A stretch of 64,000 nt of DNA, taken from contig JBDVXK010000012.1 of the NCBI GenBank assembly GCA_039964455.1, forward strand, positions 62,001-126,000, given 5' to 3'. Positions within the stretch are counted from its first letter, which is position 1. Every line of letters starts with the position of its first letter. Shown in pieces: positions 35,816 to 45,320 of the stretch. A program made the position numbers and the translations under genes. Source of the DNA: CALJFL01 sp039964455 (GTDB lineage: Bacteria; Pseudomonadota; Gammaproteobacteria; Pseudomonadales; Halieaceae). The notes beneath the pieces are model-generated. The model saw nothing but the letters and a program-made list of their open reading frames with translations, ran no database searches and was not told the DNA's origin.

Positions 35816-36589
35816 ATGGCTACGATACTGCGCGAACAGGTTACCGAGGTTCACCACTGGACTGACAGTCTGTTCAGCTTTAAAACCACACGCAATCCCG
35901 GATTCCGCTTCAAGAACGGCCACTTCACCATGATAGGGCTGGAGCGTGAGGGCAAACCCCTGCTGCGGGCCTACAGCATGGCCAGCGCCAACTATGCGGA
36001 TGAACTGGAATTCTTCAGTATCAAGGTGCCAGATGGCCCCCTGACCTCGAAGCTACAGAACATACAGGTGGGTGATGAACTGCTGGTTAACAGTAAGGCC
36101 ACCGGGACACTGGTTCTGGACCACCTGCTGCCGGGACGTAACCTGTACCTGATTGCCACCGGTACCGGTCTCGCGCCATTCATGAGCATCATCAAGGATC
36201 CCGAGATATATGAAGCCTTTGACAAGGTGATTCTCACCCACGGCTGTCGCACAGTTGATGAGCTGGCCTATCAGGAATTGATTACCAGTGAACTTCCACG
36301 CGATGAGTATCTGGGCGAGACTATCGCGGAAAAGCTGCTCTACTACCCCACGGTGACGCGGGAGAAGTTTCGCAACAATGGCCGCCTGACAGACCTGCTT
36401 CGCATCGGCAAGCTGCCAAGCGACCTTGGCCTGCCGCCTATCAGCGTGGAACAAGACCGCTTCATGATTTGTGGCAGCCCGGGCATGCTCAAGGACATTA
36501 CCGCTATGTTGAATAGCCAGGGCTTTGAGGAATCACGTCACGGCGTTGCCGCCCACTACGTGATAGAGCGGGCGTTCGTCGAAAGCTGA
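35816..36589 (+). CDS. fpr: Ferredoxin-NADP reductase
   Basis: This is a 257-residue FAD reductase of the bacterial subclass I Fpr group, which exchanges electrons between NADPH and ferredoxin/flavodoxin. The FAD motif RAYSMAS lies near residue 50, the pyridine-nucleotide motif GTGLAPFMS near 115 and CGSPGML near 220. It ends AFVES, close to the usual AFVEK. I used the ATG at 35816 (MATILREQV), which has a GAGG ribosome site six bases upstream. An in-frame Met 14 codons earlier overlaps the promoter region. It may supply electrons to the oxygenases encoded nearby, but this is inference. Confidence 0.94.
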   Translation: MATILREQVTEVHHWTDSLFSFKTTRNPGFRFKNGHFTMIGLEREGKPLLRAYSMASANYADELEFFSIKVPDGPLTSKLQNIQVGDELLVNSKATGTLVLDHLLPGRNLYLIATGTGLAPFMSIIKDPEIYEAFDKVILTHGCRTVDELAYQELITSELPRDEYLGETIAEKLLYYPTVTREKFRNNGRLTDLLRIGKLPSDLGLPPISVEQDRFMICGSPGMLKDITAMLNSQGFEESRHGVAAHYVIERAFVES

Positions 36590-36591
36590 CG

Positions 36592-38292
36592 TTAGCTGGC
36601 ATCCTCCAGCGCAAGCGCTTCCTTGACCTGTGCCTTGACGAATTTACCGCTGGCATTGCGGGGAAGCGGCTCACTGACAAACCAGATATAGCGCGGCACC
36701 TTGTAAGGCGCCAATAGCGTTTTAAGATGCTCGCGCACCCCGTCTGCTGTCATGGCACTGCCAGGGGTCGCATAAATGGCGGCCCCAACTTCCTCGCCCA
36801 GCCGCTCGTCCGGCACGGCAAACGCGACGCACTCGACAACGTCATCATAGGAGAACATCGCATTCTCCACTTCCGCGCAATACACGTTTTCGCCACCGCG
36901 CAACACCATATCCTTCGCTCGGTCGACCAGATAAATAAAGCCCTCCTCGTCTATGTAGGCAATATCTCCTGTGTGCAACCAACCGTCTTGAATAGTTTCC
37001 GCAGTTGCCTCGGGGCGATTCAGGTAACCTTTGATCACTGGCGAGCCACGCACACAGAGTTCACCGATCTCTCCCGCGGGCAGCGCGTTCCCTTCTGCAT
37101 CGACACAGCGCGCCTCCAGTGTTGGCACGGGTAGCCCTACACTTGAAGGCCTGTCCAGAAAGAACTTCGAGGCGATGCCGGAAATCAGGCCACAGACCTC
37201 GGTCATGCCGTAGCCAGTTGTGGGGCTAACTTCGTCCATCGTTTTATCGACCTTCTCAACCAGGTCCGGCTGCATAGCCGCACCGCCGCCGCCTATACCC
37301 TTCAGGGTAGACAGGTCTCGGGTCTTGGAATCCGGGTGTAGCAGAAGCTCACGGGTCATCATGGGGACCCCCGCGAAAGACGTAATCTGCTCTGCCTCGA
37401 TCAACCGCAGGGCCTCGCCAGCATCCCATTTGTACATATGCACCAACTTACCGCCGGTCAGGGTAGTGACCTGGGCAACACAGTTGTTGGCGGTCACATG
37501 GAACAGCGGCGTTGCGATGATGGCACGCACATCTGGCAAGCTTGCGGGACCACTAATATCTTCTCCGGCAGCACGGGCCAGCGCACGGGGCTGAACCATG
37601 TTCATGAAGGCTGTATTCATGATATTGGCGACGCAGCCTCTATGGGTCAGCTGGGCCCCTTTGGGCGTACCTGTGGTACCCGAGGTATAAAAAATACAGG
37701 CATCATCGTCGGGATCAATCGTCACCTCTGGCAACTCGGCAGGGGCATTAATAACCTCGACCCAATCCACGGCCCAATCGGGCACCTCGTCTTCAAGGCG
37801 CACGGCAGCAACGACCATATCTGGGAAGTTTTCGCGAATCTCCTCAAAACGCAGCAGTCGCTCGCGATCACAGATCAGCACTTTGGGCGCGGAATCCTGC
37901 AGCCCGAAGTTAAGCTCATGCGGCACCCACCAGGCGTTGACGCCAACCACCACGGCACCCATAGACGTGATTGCCCAATAGGCCAGCATCCATTCCGGGT
38001 AATTGCGCATGGCAATAGCAACACGATCACCGTGCCCTACCCCCTGGCTCTGCAGCCAGTTCGCAATTGAGGCCACATAGGTGTGCGCCTCGGCGTAGGT
38101 GCACCGTTCATCCTGAAACACCAGGTAGTCTTTATCGGCATAGCCAGCTGTGCTCAGCCAAAAGTCCCTGAGAGACCCAGGGGCCAGTGCGTAACACTTT
38201 GCAGGCGCGCCCCGCACTTCCCTGGTGGTGATCTCAAATAATTGTCCGGGAGCGATCATCTCTTCCCAAGTCTGCTTCAGTTCTTCGTACAC
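36592..38292 (-). CDS. AMP-dependent acyl-CoA synthetase
   Basis: This is a 566-residue ANL-superfamily ligase. The P-loop motif YTSGTTGTPKG lies near residue 205, TTGYGMTE near 360, and the hinge/C-terminal motif GWLHTGDIAYIDEEGF near 430. A late lysine sits in RNASGKFVK. It activates a carboxylic acid to the CoA ester for beta-oxidation, but chain length and substrate are unknown. It starts at a GTG ending at 38292, with GAGG five bases upstream. It converges on fpr (2-base gap). It is divergent from the phosphotransferase operon. Confidence 0.93.
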   Translation of the reverse strand: MYEELKQTWEEMIAPGQLFEITTREVRGAPAKCYALAPGSLRDFWLSTAGYADKDYLVFQDERCTYAEAHTYVASIANWLQSQGVGHGDRVAIAMRNYPEWMLAYWAITSMGAVVVGVNAWWVPHELNFGLQDSAPKVLICDRERLLRFEEIRENFPDMVVAAVRLEDEVPDWAVDWVEVINAPAELPEVTIDPDDDACIFYTSGTTGTPKGAQLTHRGCVANIMNTAFMNMVQPRALARAAGEDISGPASLPDVRAIIATPLFHVTANNCVAQVTTLTGGKLVHMYKWDAGEALRLIEAEQITSFAGVPMMTRELLLHPDSKTRDLSTLKGIGGGGAAMQPDLVEKVDKTMDEVSPTTGYGMTEVCGLISGIASKFFLDRPSSVGLPVPTLEARCVDAEGNALPAGEIGELCVRGSPVIKGYLNRPEATAETIQDGWLHTGDIAYIDEEGFIYLVDRAKDMVLRGGENVYCAEVENAMFSYDDVVECVAFAVPDERLGEEVGAAIYATPGSAMTADGVREHLKTLLAPYKVPRYIWFVSEPLPRNASGKFVKAQVKEALALEDAS

Positions 38293-38387
38293 AGTAGCCT
38301 CTTCATTATTCTGTTATTGACTCGCCAGCCTAGCGCCGGACGGGCCTGAGTTCAATGCCCTGACAGTGTCGCTTGCCGTCAATTTTT

Positions 38388-38416
38388 TTGATCCCCGGCG
38401 CCATTGCCCCTACACT
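38388..38416 (+). promoter_or_regulatory. Putative promoter of the phosphotransferase-crotonase-thiolase operon
   Basis: TTGATC (38388-38393) and TACACT (38411-38416) are spaced by 17 bases. Initiation near 38423 gives a leader of about 50 bases with GAGGA just before the ATG at 38476. Confidence 0.55.
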
Positions 38417-38475
38417 GCGTAGCCCGCAGACTACTTGCCCTATTCGGCAGCCGTTGCCATAGCACGAGGACAACC

Positions 38476-39501
38476 ATGAGTACCCAAAATCTGGATACCG
38501 CCAGCCTCACCAAATACCTGGCAGGGAAGATCCCTGACTTCGAAGGAGAAGTCACGGCAGAGAAGTTCGCCGGGGGACAATCCAACCCAACCTTCAAGAT
38601 AAGCGCTGGCGACCAGCAGTATGTACTCAGGCGCAAGCCACCTGGCGAGCTGCTGGCTTCGGCCCATGCTGTCGACCGTGAATTCAGGGTGATCAGTGCG
38701 CTGGCGGATACCGACGTGCCCGTGCCAAAGACCTTCCTGCTATGTGAAGACGATGAGGTCGTAGGCTCCATGTTTTATCTCATGGAATACCTTGAAGGCC
38801 GTGTATTCTGGGATCCCACACTGCCGGAGGTATCTAACAACGCCGAGCGTGGCGCTATCTATGACGATATGAACCGAGTGTTGGCCGCGCTACACAGTGT
38901 AGACGTCGATAAAGTGGGCCTCACCGAATTCGGCCGGCCGGGTAATTACTTTGAGCGACAGCTTAGCCGCTGGACCAAGCAATATCGTGCTTCCGAGACC
39001 GAGCACAGCGAAGCGATGGAAACGCTGATCAAATGGCTACCCGAGAATATGCCTGCCGACGACGGCGCCAGCGGCCTGGTGCACGGCGACTACCGACTCG
39101 ACAATGTGATGTTCCACGCCACCGAGCCCCGGATTATTGCCGTGCTCGATTGGGAGTTGTCCACACTGGGGCATCCGCTCGCCGACCTGGCTTATCAGGT
39201 TATGGCCTGGCAATTGCCCGGAGATGGCAGCCTTCGCGGAATGCTGGAGGTCAATCGCGCCGACTTCGGCATCCCCAGCGATCAGGAATACATCGATCGC
39301 TACTGCGAGCGCACAGGTCGCAGCTCCATCGAGAACTGGAATTTTTACCTGGTGTTCTGCTTCTTCCGCCTCGCAGCCATTCTGCAGGGCGTCAAGAAAC
39401 GAGCACTGATCGGCACAGCGTCCAGCGCTGAAGCCGAAGCCAAGGGCGCCATGGTCGAAGGCCTGGCCCAGTTTGGCGTTCACTATATCAATCAAGACTA
39501 A
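38476..39501 (+). CDS. Aminoglycoside-phosphotransferase-fold protein (ACAD10/11 kinase-like)
   Basis: This is a 341-residue APH-superfamily protein. The catalytic HGDYRLDN (H203-D205 onward) and the metal-binding LDWELSTLG motif follow the kinase-like N-lobe (AGGQSNPTFKI, YVLRRKPPG). It is close in type to the kinase-like domain fused to human ACAD10/ACAD11, which phosphorylates 4-hydroxyacyl-CoA on the way to beta-oxidation. In bacteria the same protein is usually next to acyl-CoA genes, as here (crotonase, thiolase). I used the ATG at 38476, with GAGGA five bases upstream. Antibiotic resistance is unlikely. Confidence 0.9.
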   Translation: MSTQNLDTASLTKYLAGKIPDFEGEVTAEKFAGGQSNPTFKISAGDQQYVLRRKPPGELLASAHAVDREFRVISALADTDVPVPKTFLLCEDDEVVGSMFYLMEYLEGRVFWDPTLPEVSNNAERGAIYDDMNRVLAALHSVDVDKVGLTEFGRPGNYFERQLSRWTKQYRASETEHSEAMETLIKWLPENMPADDGASGLVHGDYRLDNVMFHATEPRIIAVLDWELSTLGHPLADLAYQVMAWQLPGDGSLRGMLEVNRADFGIPSDQEYIDRYCERTGRSSIENWNFYLVFCFFRLAAILQGVKKRALIGTASSAEAEAKGAMVEGLAQFGVHYINQD

Positions 39502-39515
39502 GAGGAAACGAGATC

Positions 39516-40280
39516 ATGGCAAACGAAGTACTGACCAGCGCCGGCAACGGCGTTCTGACGATTACACTGAATCGCCCGGAAGCCAAAAATGCGGCCAACC
39601 GTGCGCTGGCAGAGGGCTTTGTTGCTGCTGTCGACGAACTGGAAAGCAATGACGACCTGAGGGTTGCCATTTTGACGGGCGCCGGCGGTTCCTTCTGCTC
39701 AGGCATGGATCTGAAGGCTTTCATCAGCGGCGAGACGCCACACATTCCCGGACGTGGCTTTGCCGGACTCACAGAGTACCGTGCCAGCAAACCCATTATC
39801 GCTGCGGTTGAAGGCTACGCGCTGGCTGGCGGCTTCGAAATGGCCATCAGCTGTGATCTGATTGTTGCCTCTGAAGAATCAAAGTTTGGTATTCCAGAGG
39901 TCAAGCGCGGGCTGGCTGCCGCCGCTGGAGGCCTGGCCAAATTGCCCAAGCAAATTTCCTACCGCATCGCCATGGAACTCGCCCTCACCGGTGACTTCAT
40001 CAGCGCTCAGCGCGCTTACGACCTGGGTTTGATAAACCAGGTAGTACCGGCTGGCACCGCGCTGGAAGCTGCTACCGAACTGGCCGCAAAAATTGCCGCT
40101 AACGGTCCTCTGGCCGTTGCCGCCAGCATGAAGGTCGTTGCTGCAGCTCAAGACTGGACCAGCGACATCATGTTCGACAAACAAAATGAGATCGTGCAAC
40201 CGGTTTTCGTCAGTGAAGATGCCATCGAAGGCGCGACAGCCTTCGCTGAAAAGCGCGCACCCAACTGGAAAGGCAAATAA
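39516..40280 (+). CDS. Enoyl-CoA hydratase
   Basis: This is a 254-residue crotonase. Both hydratase glutamates are in place (AGGFEMA and GIPEVKRGL), with CSGMDLKAF forming the oxyanion hole. It should add water across a trans-2-enoyl-CoA. It begins 14 bases after the phosphotransferase gene and is followed 11 bases later by a thiolase, so the three form one operon for beta-oxidation of a hydroxylated or branched acid. The Shine-Dalgarno is GAGGAA. Confidence 0.93.
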   Translation: MANEVLTSAGNGVLTITLNRPEAKNAANRALAEGFVAAVDELESNDDLRVAILTGAGGSFCSGMDLKAFISGETPHIPGRGFAGLTEYRASKPIIAAVEGYALAGGFEMAISCDLIVASEESKFGIPEVKRGLAAAAGGLAKLPKQISYRIAMELALTGDFISAQRAYDLGLINQVVPAGTALEAATELAAKIAANGPLAVAASMKVVAAAQDWTSDIMFDKQNEIVQPVFVSEDAIEGATAFAEKRAPNWKGK

Positions 40281-40291
40281 GGAGAACAGCT

Positions 40292-41524
40292 ATGTCAGAA
40301 GCATGGATCATAGACGCTTGTAGAACACCCCGTGGCATCGGTAAGCGCGGCAAAGGCGCACTCGCCGACCAACACCCGCAGCACCTGGGTGCCACTGTCC
40401 TCAAGGCAATAGCCGAGCGCAATGCGCTGGATACCGCCGAAGTCGACGACATCATTTTCGGAACCAGTTCGCAGCGTGGCCAACAGGCTGGTGACCTCGC
40501 CCGTATGGCCGCCCTGGATGCCGGCTACAACACCCAGTCTTCAGGCGTAACTCTGGACCGCTTCTGTGGCTCCGGTATTACCAGTGTCAACTTTGCGGCT
40601 GCAACGATAATGTCCGGGATGGAAGACCTGGTCATAGGCGGCGGTTGCGAAATGATGTCGACCTTCGGTATGGATGGCAATCAGTCGCCCTTTATCGACA
40701 GCGACAACCTGCGTCTGCGTGAAGTTCACCCGCAGCCCCATCAGGGCGTTTGTGCAGACGCGATCGCCACACTTGAGGGCATTGACCGCACAGCCGTAGA
40801 CAGCCTGGCCGTGGTGTCGCAGCAACGAGCTGCCAACGCAATCGCCAACGGCCACTTCGACCGCAGCCTTGTGCCGGTTTACAAGCCCGATGGCAGCCTG
40901 GCACTGGACCACGAGGAATTCCCCAGGCCTAACACCTCGCTGGACAGCCTTGCTGAACTAAAGCCTTCTTTCGAGGCGCTGGCCGATTACCCGCTGGACG
41001 AAGATGGCACCACCTTCCGCGGCCTGGTGCTGCAGAAGTACCCGGATCTCAAGATCAATCATGTGCATCACGCGGGTAATTCTTCAGGCGTGGTCGATGG
41101 AGCTGCTGCGGTTTTGCTGGCTTCACCGGATTATGCCAAGGCCCACGGCATGAAGCCTCGCGCCCGCATCGTTGCGATGGCAAACGTAGGCGACTCACCC
41201 ACACTGATGCTCAATGCACCGGTACCGGCCGCCAAAAAGGTACTGGCCAAGGCCGGTTTGCAGTTGTCTGATATCGATCTGTTCGAAATCAACGAAGCGT
41301 TTTCAGTGGTTGCCGAGAAGTTTATCCGCGACCTGGATCTGGATCGCGACAGGGTCAATGTCAACGGTGGGGCAATGGCGCTGGGCCACCCCATAGGGGC
41401 TACAGGCTCAATCCTCATAGGCACCGTACTGGATGAACTGGAACGTCAGGACAAGCAATTTGGCCTGGTGACCATGTGTGCAGCTGGTGGTATGGCTCCG
41501 GCCATCATCATCGAACGCGTCTAG
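40292..41524 (+). CDS. Thiolase (acetyl-CoA acyltransferase)
   Basis: This is a 410-residue thiolase. The acyl-accepting cysteine is C92 in DRFCGSG. The C-terminal motifs GHPIGATG (His) and CAAGGMAP (Cys) complete the active site. It performs the thiolytic step of beta-oxidation or, in reverse, condensation. AAGGAGAACAGCT precedes the ATG at 40292. It is third in the phosphotransferase-crotonase-thiolase operon. A FadA-like degradative role fits the context better than PHB synthesis. Confidence 0.94.
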   Translation: MSEAWIIDACRTPRGIGKRGKGALADQHPQHLGATVLKAIAERNALDTAEVDDIIFGTSSQRGQQAGDLARMAALDAGYNTQSSGVTLDRFCGSGITSVNFAAATIMSGMEDLVIGGGCEMMSTFGMDGNQSPFIDSDNLRLREVHPQPHQGVCADAIATLEGIDRTAVDSLAVVSQQRAANAIANGHFDRSLVPVYKPDGSLALDHEEFPRPNTSLDSLAELKPSFEALADYPLDEDGTTFRGLVLQKYPDLKINHVHHAGNSSGVVDGAAAVLLASPDYAKAHGMKPRARIVAMANVGDSPTLMLNAPVPAAKKVLAKAGLQLSDIDLFEINEAFSVVAEKFIRDLDLDRDRVNVNGGAMALGHPIGATGSILIGTVLDELERQDKQFGLVTMCAAGGMAPAIIIERV

Positions 41525-41577
41525 TCTTGAACGCGGTGGTGCTGGCGCAGAAAATGCTGGCACCACCGGTTTCGCTT

Positions 41578-43122
41578 TTAGCCAAAACGAAAGCGATTGC
41601 CCCGCTCCATCGCAGATACCTGCCCTGATACACCCAGCAAGTCCTCACGCTCAAGCATCTCACTGACGCCGGTGTCTTCGGGGTCTGTAACCGCCAGAAA
41701 ACGCTCGTTGGTCGCTGCCAGCCTGCCCACAACAACGCCGCGATAGCCCTGCGGCCCCGGCATTACCGTATAGGTTTCTACCACAGCCTCGCCATTTGGC
41801 CGTTCGGTAAATGGCGTCGCTGGCACATCGTCCAACTGCTGCTGTAAGTCGCCACTGTCAAAAGGCTGCCAGGAGGTGACTGGCGTAGTTGAGTAAACGC
41901 CTGCAGAGTGCTTGGACAGAAACCCGCCATTGGCGCCGACAACGCCAAAGCTACCCGGATCTCGCCGCAGCTGTTCTATCATCGAGGCAATTGCATGCAT
42001 GGAATAGTTGTTACCGGGGCCACCAAAAAATGGCAGGCCGCCAGTTACCGTGAACGGACGTGGATCATCTATGGAAAGGCCTAGACCATCCATTGCACTG
42101 AACACCGCGATTGGGAAACAGCTGTACAGATCGAAATAGCTAACCTCGTCCAGCCTCAGCCCGGCACGAGACAGCGCCGTTCTATAGGCTGCAACCATCG
42201 CCGGAGATGCGCCGAGATCAGGGCGTTGACCGATGCCCTTCTCCTTCGTATCGGCGTGACCATGCAGATAGACCCACTGGCTTTCATCGATACCCAACTC
42301 TCTGGCACGACCTACCGATGTCATTAAAACTGCGGCAGCCTGATTAACGCCATCGCGAGCCACCATGTGCTTGGGGTAAGGGTCGGCAATGAGGCGATTG
42401 CCAGGACTCACTGTTGCAATGTCATCGGCACTCAGTGCCTTGCGGGACATGGCAAACGCGTTGTCCACGGCCACCTTGTTATAGCGGGCAAACAACGCAC
42501 CCATCTGCGCACTGTACTCATCCCTGGATGCTTCGAGACGTGCCCGACGGGCGTGCTCAAACAGGGGGTAGATATCGACAGGCCTGATTAAGCCATTGTC
42601 GGCCATATGCTGGGTTTGCAGCGCGGTGAACCCGGGGTCGCGGACTTCACAGGTCCCGTCACTGTGATCAGTCCAGTCCAGCGTCTGGCCATTGCGTTGC
42701 GCATGCCGCTGGCTGGCGGCGGCCTCGGCGCCGCACAGAATTACAAGGGAATGATCACCCCGTGCTATCGCCTCACCCATCTCTGCCACCAGGCGCTGTG
42801 GCTCGTTGCCACAGGCGGCGGAATAAATGGTCGCCGCGGGAGACATGCCCAACTGATGAGTAACTGCACAGGGAAACAGGTCAGGTGCGCCGAACGGCGC
42901 AACTAGCGGCTTGATCTTGTCGGCGACTGAATCCGCTACTAACGGTACCGCGGCCAGGCAATCGACCTTCTCCGCCAGCCCATCGACACCGGTGTCGGCA
43001 AGCGCAGCTGTCGCCGCCCTCGCCGCAAGGTGCTGCGGCGGCAGAGCGCTGTAATCAGCGCTGTCCAAATGCTCCGTAAACTGGCCAACACCTACAATTA
43101 CAGGGGTTTTATCTGTTGTCAT
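41578..43122 (-). CDS. Thiolase-like acetyl-CoA acetyltransferase (SCP2-thiolase type)
   Basis: This is a 514-residue protein related to acetyl-CoA acetyltransferases of the SCP2-thiolase group. AACGNEPQRL holds a cysteine at the nucleophile-like position, GNNYSMHAIA a histidine, and GANGGFLSKHSAGVY a glycine-rich late motif. A C-terminal extension of about 70 residues follows. I used the ATG ending at 43122. It overlaps the stop of the VTT-FAD fusion gene as ATGA, so the two are translationally coupled. Substrate is unknown. Confidence 0.85.
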   Translation of the reverse strand: MTTDKTPVIVGVGQFTEHLDSADYSALPPQHLAARAATAALADTGVDGLAEKVDCLAAVPLVADSVADKIKPLVAPFGAPDLFPCAVTHQLGMSPAATIYSAACGNEPQRLVAEMGEAIARGDHSLVILCGAEAAASQRHAQRNGQTLDWTDHSDGTCEVRDPGFTALQTQHMADNGLIRPVDIYPLFEHARRARLEASRDEYSAQMGALFARYNKVAVDNAFAMSRKALSADDIATVSPGNRLIADPYPKHMVARDGVNQAAAVLMTSVGRARELGIDESQWVYLHGHADTKEKGIGQRPDLGASPAMVAAYRTALSRAGLRLDEVSYFDLYSCFPIAVFSAMDGLGLSIDDPRPFTVTGGLPFFGGPGNNYSMHAIASMIEQLRRDPGSFGVVGANGGFLSKHSAGVYSTTPVTSWQPFDSGDLQQQLDDVPATPFTERPNGEAVVETYTVMPGPQGYRGVVVGRLAATNERFLAVTDPEDTGVSEMLEREDLLGVSGQVSAMERGNRFRFG

Positions 43123-45272
43123 GATGCGTTTGATCCCGCTCGCCGTTGCCACCGATGAAACTTTTCAACCCACGCCAAAAGCCCGGTAGGCGCGTTAGCT
43201 CTCTTCCAGTTACCTGCGGCAAATTTATTTGCCTCCATCATCGTTGGATAGATATGGATGGTGCCAAGTATCTTGTTCATGCCTAAATCATGCCGCATGG
43301 CAGTAATGTATTCGGCAATTAATTCGCCGGCATGTTCACCCACGATAGTTGCCCCGAGAATACGATCCTTCCCGGGAACCGTGAGCACCTTGACGAAGCC
43401 GTAGGCCTCCTCATCGGCAATCGCCCGGTCCAGGTCGTCGATACCGTAAGTCGTGACATCGCAAGCGATGCCCTGAGCCTGCGCCTCCTGCTCATTCAAG
43501 CCCACGCGCGCAACCTCAGGCTCAGTAAACGTTGCGGCGGGAATCACCGAGTAGTCCACCTTAAACTTGCGGAAACTGCCGAACAGCGCATTTACCGACG
43601 CGTACCAGGCCTGGTGCGAAGCCGTATGGGTAAACTGAAACGGACCAGCCACGTCGCCACAGGCATAGATATTGGGGTATTTTGTTTGCAGATATTCGTT
43701 AACCTCAATGGTGCCATCGCTGTTCAGGGCGACATCCAAAGCCTCCAAACCAAAACCGGTAACATTGGCTTGCCTGCCCGTTGCCACTAACAGCTGGTCG
43801 AAGCGTATTTCTACCCGCGCGCCCTCATGCTCACAAATCAACTTGCGGCCCTGTTCGTCTTCGGCAAATTCAAGCATGGTGTGATTCAGTCGCAGGTCAA
43901 CGCCCTCGGCAAGAAAACGTTCCTGCACCAACTCCGACACTTCCGGATCCTCCCTGCGCATCAGACGGGGGCCGCGTATCACCTGAATAACATTGACTCC
44001 CAGGCGGCAAAAGCTCTGCGCCAGCTCACAGCCCACAGGCCCACCACCCAACACCAGCAGACGGCCCGGATTCTCACGAATCTCCCAGATAGTATCGGAG
44101 GTCAGCGGCGCCATAGCCTCGATATTGGGCACCGGTGGAAACGCCGGTCTGGCGCCGGTCGCTACAACAATGTTGCGGGTGGTAATCAGCTTGCCATTAA
44201 CCTCAACCTCGAAGGGACTGCGAATGGTGGCCGCACCTTCCACGCACTCCACCCCCAGGTCAGTAAATCGCTCCACCGAATCATGGGGTTCGATGGTTTT
44301 GATAACCCGTTGAACACGCTCCATGACCTCCGAAAACTCAAAGGTGACTTCTGCGCTGGCAATACCCAACTCCTGACAGCGGCGGCTTTCCGCGACAAAA
44401 CGTGCTGACCGGATAAGTGACTTGGAAGGCACGCAGCCTGTATTAAGGCAATCGCCGCCCATTCGGTGCTTCTCAATCAGAGTCACACGCGCTTTAACCG
44501 CTGCTGCAATCAGTGAACTGACCAGACCGGCGGAGCCGGCACCGATAACCACCATGTTGGTATCGAATCGCGATGGCCGTTGAAAATCTGCATACACCCG
44601 TCGCGCGGCAATTTTGCCCACAATCGCTTTCGCCAATAGCGGGAAAACCCCCAGCAAAACAAAGGAGAAGATGATCCCCGGCGACAGAATGCCGGACAAC
44701 GACTCCAGCTGACCCAACTGCGTGCCGGCGTTGACGTAGACAACTGTGCCGGCGAGCATACCCACCTGGCTGACCCAGTAAAATGTCGCCGTACGAATGG
44801 GCATCAGCCCCATGACCAGGTTAATCACAAAGAAAGGAAATACCGGCACCAACCGCAGAGTGAAAAGATACAGCGCGCCATCGCGCTCAATGCCCTTATT
44901 GATCGCACTCAAGTGATGGGCAAAACGATTTTGGACCGCGTCGCGCAGCACATAGCGAGAGAACAGGAACGCAAGCGTAGCGCCAAGACTACTGGCAAAA
45001 GAGGCCAAAAGGGTTCCCACCCAAAGGCCAAATAGTGCGCCCGCCACCAGTGTCAAAATCGCAGCACCGGGCAATGAAAGTCCAGTCACCGCCACGTAAA
45101 GCGCAAAAAAGGCCAGAACGGTGAGCAGTGGATTTTCCTGGTAGAACGCGTCGAACCGCGCCTGGTTGGATTTGAAATAGTCCAGATTGAAGTACTGGCC
45201 AAGGTCAAGCAGAAAGAACACGGCGATTAACGCCAGCAGTCCCAGCAACACAGCCAGCTGTTTTTTACTCAT
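43119..45272 (-). CDS. VTT-domain / FAD disulfide oxidoreductase fusion
   Basis: This is a 717-residue fusion. The N-terminal about 225 residues are a DedA/TVP38-type VTT membrane domain with several helices and the re-entrant-type segment LPGAAILTLVAGALFG. From about 238 a pyridine-nucleotide-disulfide oxidoreductase follows, with FAD motif VIGAGSAGL, the redox pair GGDCLNTGCVPSK (C275, C280), a second nucleotide motif VLGGGPVGCELAQ and a late YACGDVAGPFQFTH. The C-terminal motif reads HIYPTMMEAN. It would be a membrane-anchored quinone- or thiol-linked reductase of MerA/Lpd type. The substrate is unknown. It is coupled to the thiolase-like gene. Confidence 0.92.
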   Translation of the reverse strand: MSKKQLAVLLGLLALIAVFFLLDLGQYFNLDYFKSNQARFDAFYQENPLLTVLAFFALYVAVTGLSLPGAAILTLVAGALFGLWVGTLLASFASSLGATLAFLFSRYVLRDAVQNRFAHHLSAINKGIERDGALYLFTLRLVPVFPFFVINLVMGLMPIRTATFYWVSQVGMLAGTVVYVNAGTQLGQLESLSGILSPGIIFSFVLLGVFPLLAKAIVGKIAARRVYADFQRPSRFDTNMVVIGAGSAGLVSSLIAAAVKARVTLIEKHRMGGDCLNTGCVPSKSLIRSARFVAESRRCQELGIASAEVTFEFSEVMERVQRVIKTIEPHDSVERFTDLGVECVEGAATIRSPFEVEVNGKLITTRNIVVATGARPAFPPVPNIEAMAPLTSDTIWEIRENPGRLLVLGGGPVGCELAQSFCRLGVNVIQVIRGPRLMRREDPEVSELVQERFLAEGVDLRLNHTMLEFAEDEQGRKLICEHEGARVEIRFDQLLVATGRQANVTGFGLEALDVALNSDGTIEVNEYLQTKYPNIYACGDVAGPFQFTHTASHQAWYASVNALFGSFRKFKVDYSVIPAATFTEPEVARVGLNEQEAQAQGIACDVTTYGIDDLDRAIADEEAYGFVKVLTVPGKDRILGATIVGEHAGELIAEYITAMRHDLGMNKILGTIHIYPTMMEANKFAAGNWKRANAPTGLLAWVEKFHRWQRRAGSNAS

Positions 45273-45320
45273 TGCGCTTTTACTCCTCAGGCCTCTACAA
45301 CTGACCTAACAGAGTGTTGA

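Noticed and set aside
38476..39501. Antibiotic phosphotransferase
   Set aside because: Operon context and the ACAD10/11-like motifs point to acyl-CoA metabolism.
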